Shown here: piece after piece, positions 5,597-11,550 of the stretch
Numbering within the stretch: position 1 is the stretch's first letter
How the letters are laid out: each line of letters starts with the position of its first letter
Source of the DNA: UBA3071 sp965369635
Lineage (GTDB): Bacteria > Chloroflexota > Anaerolineae > UBA3071
Assembly (NCBI GenBank): GCA_965369635.1
Contig: CBDURC010000061.1
Coordinates: 1 to 14,194, forward strand
Length of the DNA: 14,194 nt
Reading direction: 5' to 3'
Translations under genes and position numbers: made by a program
Notes under the pieces: generated by a model
Database searches by the model: none
What the model was told of the DNA's origin: nothing
The model's input: only the letters and a program-made list of their open reading frames with translations

Positions 5597-8500
5597 GTGA
5601 GTAAACCACACTTGCGGAGTGTCATCGCAGTATTGGCTTTGCTGTTCGTCCTGATGAGCAGCGTTTATTCAGCGGCAGCGACACCGCCGGCCCCGGAATG
5701 GCCGGGCCAGCCTGCTCGCACCTCACCCGCCGATCTTTTCACCGCGGAAGGTGTGACCAGGACAGTGTCTCTGTCCGCCGCCGCCGCTCAGGCTGACTTG
5801 GTTCCCACCAACATGAGCGAGGACTTTGAGGCTGCCTGGCCTGCCGCCGGATGGGCGCTCTCTGACCAAAGCGCCAATGATGGCGGCGAATACCTCTGGG
5901 GCAAACGGGATTGCCACCCGCACACTGGCGGTTACGCCGGCTGGTCGGTAGGGGGCGGTGCGCAAGGCAGCGCGCTGGCCTGCGCTGCGCATTATCCCAA
6001 CAACGCCAACGCCTGGGCCGTCTACGGTCCCTTCGATCTGAGCACATTCACCAGCGCCCGCCTGACCTTTTACCTATGGGGGCGAAGCGAGGGAGGGGGC
6101 AACTGCCCCTATGATTTCCTGTTCGTGGGCAGTTCCACCGATAGAACCAATTTCTCAGGTGGGAGCTCCTGTGGCGATTATACAGGCGGAGACGCGGGTA
6201 ATGGATACTACCGGCAAACGCTGGACTTGAGTCACCGCTTGGGAGAAAGCGAAGTGTGGGTCGCGTTTGTCTTCGTCAGCGACAGCGATACCACCGAAAT
6301 CGGCTTCACTGTTGACGATGTGAATTTGATTGGAGGCTTCAGTACTCCACCGTCTCTCAATTTGGCTTGGTCCTCAGCCGAAGATGACCGCGCCCATAGC
6401 GTGGCCTGGGGGGACTATGATGGCGACGGCGACCTTGACCTCGCCGTGGGCACGTCCTCTGGGCCTAATCGCCTGTACCGAAACGATAGAGGAACGCTGA
6501 CTACCGGTGCCGTTTGGTCTTCTAGCGAAGAGGACAACACCCTTGACCTGGCCTGGGGGGATGTAGATGGCGACGGTGATCTCGATCTCGCCGCCGGGAA
6601 CTGGGGACAACCTGTCCGCCTGTACCGCAACGACGGCGGGGTGCTGACTACCGATGCAGTCTGGTCCTCAAGCGAAGTGAACTACGCCTATGGCGTGGCC
6701 TGGGGGGACTACGATGGCGATGGTGGCCTCGATCTCGCTGTGGGCAATTGGGGGCAAAACCGGCTGTACCGCAACGACGGCGGAGCGCTGACGACCAACG
6801 CAGCCTGGTCTTCGACCGAAGCGGACCCTACGTTTGGTGTGGCCTGGGGCGACTACGACGGCGATGGCGACCTCGATCTCGCCGCGGGCAATGCGTGTGA
6901 TACTGATCCTGTCTGTTATCCTAATCGCCTATACCGCAACGATGGGGGTGTGCTGACCGCCGGCGCGGTTTGGGACTCAAACGAAGCGGACTTTACCACC
7001 AGCGTGACCTGGGGCGACTTCGACGGCGACGGCGATCCCGATCTCGCCGTCGGTAATGGGTGCGACTCTTATGATGTCTGTTATCCTAACCGGTTGTACC
7101 GCAACGATGGAGGAACGCTGGCCCCTGTCGCCATCTGGGCCTCTGCCGAAACAGACTTCACTACCAGCGTGGCCTGGGGCGATGCCGACGGCGACGGTGA
7201 CCTTGACCTAGCCGTCGGCAATTATCGGTATCAACCCAACCGCTTGTACCGCAACGATGAAGGAACGCTGACCACCAGCGAGGTCTGGTCTTCCATCGAA
7301 GAGGATTACAGCGAGAGCATAGCCTGGGGGGACTACGACGGCGATGGCGACCTCGACCTGGCGGTAGGCAATGTGTATGGGTACAATCGCCTGTACCGCA
7401 ACGGGCTGGGGACGCTGAACGCCAGCACGAGCTGGGAGTCCGCCGAAAAGGGCTTGACCGAAAGCATAGCCTGGGGCGACTATGACGGCGATGGCGACCT
7501 TGACCTGGCCGTGGTTAATCTTGGCGCTTCCAACTGGCTGTACCGCAACGACGGAGGAACATTGAACGTCAACGCGGTCTGGAACTCCACGGAAAAGGAC
7601 ATGGCCTATAGTGTAGCCTGGGGCGACTACGATGGCGACGGCGACCTCGATCTCGCCGTGGGCAATGCGGGTCCCAATCACTTGTATCGTAACGATGACG
7701 GTGTACTGACCGCTAGCGCGGTGTGGTCCTCTGCAGAAACGGACGACACCCGGAGCATAGTCTGGGGAGATTACGATGGTGATGGCGACGTAGACCTCGC
7801 CGCGGGCAACCTCGATGCCCCCAGCCATCTGTACCGCAACGATGGTGGTGTACTGACGGTCAGCGCGGTCTGGACTTCTGCTGAAGCGGATCAGACCGAG
7901 GGCGTGGCCTGGGGGGATTATGACGGCGATGGCGACCTCGACCTCGTGGCGGGGAACTGGGGCCCCAACCGGCTGTACCGCAACGACAAGGGAGCGCTAA
8001 CCGCCAGCGCAGTCAGCGCTTCAGCCGAAGACAACTACTCCTCAAGTGTGGCCTGGGGGGACTATGACGCTGATGGCGACCTTGACCTGGCGGTAGGCAA
8101 TCATCGCAAACCCAACCAGTTGTACCGCAACGACGGCGGGGTGCTGACTGCCAGCGCAGTCTGGTCGTCGGTTGAAGCGGACCCTTCCTCTAGCGTGGCC
8201 TGGGGAGACTACGACGGCGACGGCGACCTCGACCTCGCCGTGGGGAACAAGTGGTCTCTACACGACCGGCTTCATCGGAATGACCAGGGGACGCTAACTG
8301 TCAACGCGGTCTGGGCCTCGGCTGGAACAGAAGCCACCGAGAGCGTAGCCTGGGGGGACGTCGACGGCGACGGCGACCTCGACCTCGCCGTGGGCGGTAT
8401 GCGGTGGGAGCCCAGCCAGAGTCTTTTTGCCAGCGAGCCCGTCCGGCTGTACCACAACTCGCGCGACCATTACACCAGCCCGGCAAGCATTCCAATCATC

Positions 8501-11500
8501 GCCTTGGCCCATCCCGGCGAGACAGATGACGCCGATTTCTATTCCTCGTCGCGGGTATGGACAGAACCCACCATCCCCATCGTCTACACCCTATTTCACC
8601 GCCAGGGTGATCCAGTGAGGGAGGTGCGGGGCTTCTACTCGCTCAACGGCGGCGGGCAATGGCTTCCCGCAGTCCCCACCGTTGCTACCATCACCACTGA
8701 TCTGGCCAGCGGGCCATACCCGAACACCACCGTCGCCAATAGTCACGTCTATCATTGGGACATACACGCCAGTGGTGTGATGGGCCAGTACGACAACGTC
8801 ACTTTCCGCCTGGTTGCTTTTCCTTCATTCACACCCATACCCAATCAAGTGGCAGGGCCTTACCGATACGGCCAATACGCCACCACCACCTTCCCCTTCC
8901 GCCTGCGCGGCAGCCAGGTGCGGGTGATGAGCGGCTCGCAGCCCGTCGCAGATGCGCTGGTCTATCGCCTACCTGCCGGGCAGACCGGCGAGGGCGATCC
9001 CTACGCCAACGCCACCGGCGTGCCCTTCCGCACCAATGGTTCGGGGTATCTGCAGGGGCATGGGGAGATCAGCATCGGTGATCAACTGCTGGCGTTGGTT
9101 CCTATCAGCCAGACTGAGGGTCACACCCTCTACTACACCAACGGCGCGCCCACTCCTGTTGGTCTGGGTGCTCACACCGTCACCACTCCCGGCGAACAAG
9201 TGCTCACCGTCTCTGCCGACCACCCACTGTACCTGTTCAACCTCGACGTCTCCCTGGAATGGGACGCCCACGACGATACCGCCTTCATGGAGAAACTCCA
9301 GTTCGATCTGCAGCGCGCCGCAGAACATTTCTACGACTTCAGCGACGGGCAAGCCACGCTGGGCGAGATCTACATCTTCCACGATGCCGAGAACTGGCAG
9401 ACGGCGCACTTGCGCGTCTATGCCAACAACCGCTTGCGCCCCAACGCCACCTTGGGCGGTGTCATCAGCGACACCATCACCGATACCTTGGTGCCCACGA
9501 TCACCTACGAGGCGGGCCAAATCCGCATGCCTGCCGTCTGGAATCGCTACGGCGACCCCAGCGGCGGCGCCATCGGCGAGGATTGGCCCCGCACACTGGC
9601 CCACGAGTTCGGGCACTACTACCTCTTCCTCGATGACCACTACCTGGGGCTGGACGAAGACGGTCAGGTGATCAACATAGATACCTGCACTGACACGGTC
9701 ATGACCGATCCCTACCGCTACAGTGAGTACCGCGACCAGGCCGATTGGCTCCCGGCTTGCGCCGACACGCTGGCCAACCACCTGACCGGGCGGTCCGATT
9801 GGAGCACGATCTCCGTCTTCTACCCAGAACTCACCGGCCCTGACGTACGCGGCAGCAACGACGGCCCCATCCTCATGCCCTTTGCCTTCACCGAGATCAC
9901 CATCTTCGATCCGCTCACGCCCACGCAAGCCATCGCCGACCCCACCTTCTACTTTCTGACCGAAGGCGGGCAACGCTACCAGCCCGCGGAGGGCTCTCGC
10001 GGCTTCTTGCTCAAAGAGGACACCTGGCTTCTAGACGTCGGTGAACCGCTCATTGACCACATCCTGGCGCGAGGAGCCAGGCCCGGCGACCGCCTCTGCC
10101 TGATCGACGCGGCCGCCAGTCGCTTCGGATGCGAGACCATCCAGCCAGGCGACGACCAGATGATCCTACACGCCTTCCCTGACTGGCGGCCGGAGATCAT
10201 CGTCTCGCCCGTGGCCACCAACACCATCACTGTTACCGTCCACACGGCACCATCTCTGCCGCTGCAAGGGCGGATATTCTCCACCGATGCTCCGGCGACG
10301 CAGGTGTTCGCCTTCACCGAGACGGAAGGCGGGACGTATGTTGCCAGAATGTCCACCGACATCGCAGATGCCGTGTTACTGGAAGGTTTCGTCCATATCT
10401 GGGTGGACGAAGTCGCACCTCGCCGGGAGATGATCACCGACTACTCCATCGGGGCCTCACCGGGAGCCGTGCGCGGGCGTGGTGGAGCGGTGCGCGGACG
10501 TGGTGGAGCGGTGCGCGGACGCGGTGGAGCGGTGCGCGGGCGTGGTGGAGCGGTGCGTGGACGCGGTGCGCCCATCCTCTCCGGCGACGGACAGGTGACC
10601 ATCTATACGCCGGATCCCACGATCCCCGATGGCGAGTTCCTGACCATCCAGGCTGCGACGGGGGTGCCGGAGTTGCCTCCGGGGCGGGCGCAGATCGGGC
10701 AAGCCTATCGCATTGCGGCGACCGCAGGCATCACCAATCTCAACGAGTCCTCCATCAGCTTCCAGTACATAGGCCAGGCGGTGCCTGCAGGCATGGAGGA
10801 AGACATCACCATCTACTATTGGGGCGAGGACGAAGCCAGTTGGCATGCTTTGCCCACGATGCTCAATACGCTGGACAACTTCGCCTCGGCGCGGGTGCAG
10901 GGCACAGGATTGTACGCCCTGTTGACCGCCTTCAGAGTGCCCCTGTACGCTCCGGGCTGGAACCTGTTCTCTTATCCCCTGCGAAGCTCGCGGCCGGTCA
11001 GCGAAGCACTGGTCTCCATCAGTGGCTACTACACCACCGTGTATGGTTACGAGGCCACCGACAGCACCGACCCCTGGAAGGTCTACGATGTGACCGTGCC
11101 GGATTACGTCAACGACCTGGCCATGTTGGAGTTTGGCCACGGGTATTGGGTCAGCGTCTCGCAAGCGATCACCATGTACTTGAGGGAGATGGAACGACCG
11201 GTAGCGTTGTCGTCGGCAGGTCTGCCACCACAGGTGCCAGCGACTTACTACGGGGAAGTCCTGGGAGGAGCAGCGGGTGAAATCGTGACGGCGTGGGTGG
11301 GCGACAGTCTGTGCGGGCAAGCGCAGACGTTGGAAGTGGATGGCCGGGTGGTCTATGCCCTCAACGTGATGGCCGAGGCAGGCGGGCCACCTGGCTGTGG
11401 AGCGCCAGGCCGCCAGGTGACCTTCCGAGTGAGTTCGCAGGTGATGGTCCCCACGGTAGCCTGGGACGACAGCCGGCTAGGGGAGGTGGTGTTGTCGGAG

Positions 11501-11542
11501 GCGTTCCGGGTGTATTTGCCGCTGTCGCTAGAGAGAGATTGA
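5597..11542 (+). CDS. Giant secreted FG-GAP/VCBS repeat protein with CLCA-like metalloprotease domain
   Basis: 1981 residues, GTG start with GGAG 8 bases upstream. Residues 1-28 form a Sec signal peptide (HLRSVIAVLALLFVLM then SAAA|T); no lipobox cysteine. 75-247: a beta domain from EDFEAAWPAAGW to VDDVNLIGGF, like MAM/immune-inhibitor-A C-domains. 258-958: fourteen FG-GAP/VCBS repeats, each with a DxDGDGDxD calcium loop. 960-1207: Ig- and carboxypeptidase-regulatory-like beta modules. About 1208-1400: putative zinc metalloprotease with HEFGHYYLFLDDHY (1336-1349); His1336, Glu1337, His1340 and Asp1347 match the HExxH plus Asp spacing of CLCA proteases, followed by CTDTVMTDPYR. 1623-1657: GAVRGRG five times. 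1777-1870: a 'GWNLFSYPL...GYW' module. The end is VYLPLSLERD, with no LPXTG or transmembrane anchor. Likely an extracellular, calcium-dependent adhesive protease; target unknown. The next gene starts within a few bases. Confidence 0.93.
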   Translation: MSKPHLRSVIAVLALLFVLMSSVYSAAATPPAPEWPGQPARTSPADLFTAEGVTRTVSLSAAAAQADLVPTNMSEDFEAAWPAAGWALSDQSANDGGEYLWGKRDCHPHTGGYAGWSVGGGAQGSALACAAHYPNNANAWAVYGPFDLSTFTSARLTFYLWGRSEGGGNCPYDFLFVGSSTDRTNFSGGSSCGDYTGGDAGNGYYRQTLDLSHRLGESEVWVAFVFVSDSDTTEIGFTVDDVNLIGGFSTPPSLNLAWSSAEDDRAHSVAWGDYDGDGDLDLAVGTSSGPNRLYRNDRGTLTTGAVWSSSEEDNTLDLAWGDVDGDGDLDLAAGNWGQPVRLYRNDGGVLTTDAVWSSSEVNYAYGVAWGDYDGDGGLDLAVGNWGQNRLYRNDGGALTTNAAWSSTEADPTFGVAWGDYDGDGDLDLAAGNACDTDPVCYPNRLYRNDGGVLTAGAVWDSNEADFTTSVTWGDFDGDGDPDLAVGNGCDSYDVCYPNRLYRNDGGTLAPVAIWASAETDFTTSVAWGDADGDGDLDLAVGNYRYQPNRLYRNDEGTLTTSEVWSSIEEDYSESIAWGDYDGDGDLDLAVGNVYGYNRLYRNGLGTLNASTSWESAEKGLTESIAWGDYDGDGDLDLAVVNLGASNWLYRNDGGTLNVNAVWNSTEKDMAYSVAWGDYDGDGDLDLAVGNAGPNHLYRNDDGVLTASAVWSSAETDDTRSIVWGDYDGDGDVDLAAGNLDAPSHLYRNDGGVLTVSAVWTSAEADQTEGVAWGDYDGDGDLDLVAGNWGPNRLYRNDKGALTASAVSASAEDNYSSSVAWGDYDADGDLDLAVGNHRKPNQLYRNDGGVLTASAVWSSVEADPSSSVAWGDYDGDGDLDLAVGNKWSLHDRLHRNDQGTLTVNAVWASAGTEATESVAWGDVDGDGDLDLAVGGMRWEPSQSLFASEPVRLYHNSRDHYTSPASIPIIALAHPGETDDADFYSSSRVWTEPTIPIVYTLFHRQGDPVREVRGFYSLNGGGQWLPAVPTVATITTDLASGPYPNTTVANSHVYHWDIHASGVMGQYDNVTFRLVAFPSFTPIPNQVAGPYRYGQYATTTFPFRLRGSQVRVMSGSQPVADALVYRLPAGQTGEGDPYANATGVPFRTNGSGYLQGHGEISIGDQLLALVPISQTEGHTLYYTNGAPTPVGLGAHTVTTPGEQVLTVSADHPLYLFNLDVSLEWDAHDDTAFMEKLQFDLQRAAEHFYDFSDGQATLGEIYIFHDAENWQTAHLRVYANNRLRPNATLGGVISDTITDTLVPTITYEAGQIRMPAVWNRYGDPSGGAIGEDWPRTLAHEFGHYYLFLDDHYLGLDEDGQVINIDTCTDTVMTDPYRYSEYRDQADWLPACADTLANHLTGRSDWSTISVFYPELTGPDVRGSNDGPILMPFAFTEITIFDPLTPTQAIADPTFYFLTEGGQRYQPAEGSRGFLLKEDTWLLDVGEPLIDHILARGARPGDRLCLIDAAASRFGCETIQPGDDQMILHAFPDWRPEIIVSPVATNTITVTVHTAPSLPLQGRIFSTDAPATQVFAFTETEGGTYVARMSTDIADAVLLEGFVHIWVDEVAPRREMITDYSIGASPGAVRGRGGAVRGRGGAVRGRGGAVRGRGGAVRGRGAPILSGDGQVTIYTPDPTIPDGEFLTIQAATGVPELPPGRAQIGQAYRIAATAGITNLNESSISFQYIGQAVPAGMEEDITIYYWGEDEASWHALPTMLNTLDNFASARVQGTGLYALLTAFRVPLYAPGWNLFSYPLRSSRPVSEALVSISGYYTTVYGYEATDSTDPWKVYDVTVPDYVNDLAMLEFGHGYWVSVSQAITMYLREMERPVALSSAGLPPQVPATYYGEVLGGAAGEIVTAWVGDSLCGQAQTLEVDGRVVYALNVMAEAGGPPGCGAPGRQVTFRVSSQVMVPTVAWDDSRLGEVVLSEAFRVYLPLSLERD
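6368..8472 (+). repeat. Fourteen tandem FG-GAP/VCBS repeats (about 147-165 bp each)
   Basis: Each unit begins W-S-S-x-E, passes through VAWGDYDGDGDLDLAVGN and ends NRLYRNDGG.LT..AV. I count fourteen. Units 4 (6806-6970) and 5 (6971-7135) are both exactly 165 bp and share a two-cysteine insertion. Unit 3 has GDGGLD and unit 12 has DADGDLD in the calcium loop; unit 12 also lacks the leading Trp. Unit 14 is longer and ends in RLYHNSRDHY, closing the array. The long minus-strand open frame across 7208-7828 is only the complement of this array. Confidence 0.92.
10463..10567 (+). repeat. 21-bp tandem repeat, five copies, encoding GAVRGRG
   Basis: The unit GGAGCGGTGCGCGGACGTGGT repeats five times in frame without indels. 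Differences between copies are almost all at third positions (GCC/GCG, GGG/GGA, CGT/CGC), and the peptide GAVRGRG is identical in all five. It falls between two beta modules and yields a flexible, strongly basic 35-residue linker (residues 1623-1657). Confidence 0.95.
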
Positions 11543-11550
11543 CAGAGAAG

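Noticed and set aside
5597..5680. Lipoprotein signal (given nearby lgt)
   Set aside because: There is no cysteine in a lipobox after the hydrophobic core; the segment ends SAAATPPAP, a type I signal peptidase site.
7208..7828. 206-residue minus-strand open frame
   Set aside because: It is the reverse complement of the FG-GAP repeat array; its repetitive peptide simply mirrors that repeat.
8969..9973. 334-residue minus-strand open frame
   Set aside because: It lies opposite the metalloprotease region. High GC makes long antisense frames; no RBS-supported domain was recognised.
10463..10567. CRISPR array
   Set aside because: The 21-bp units are directly adjacent with no spacers and stay in frame within a protein.
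10457..11320. 287-residue minus-strand open frame
   Set aside because: Complement of the RG repeat and C-terminal modules; the HRST repeats are the antisense of the 21-bp repeat.
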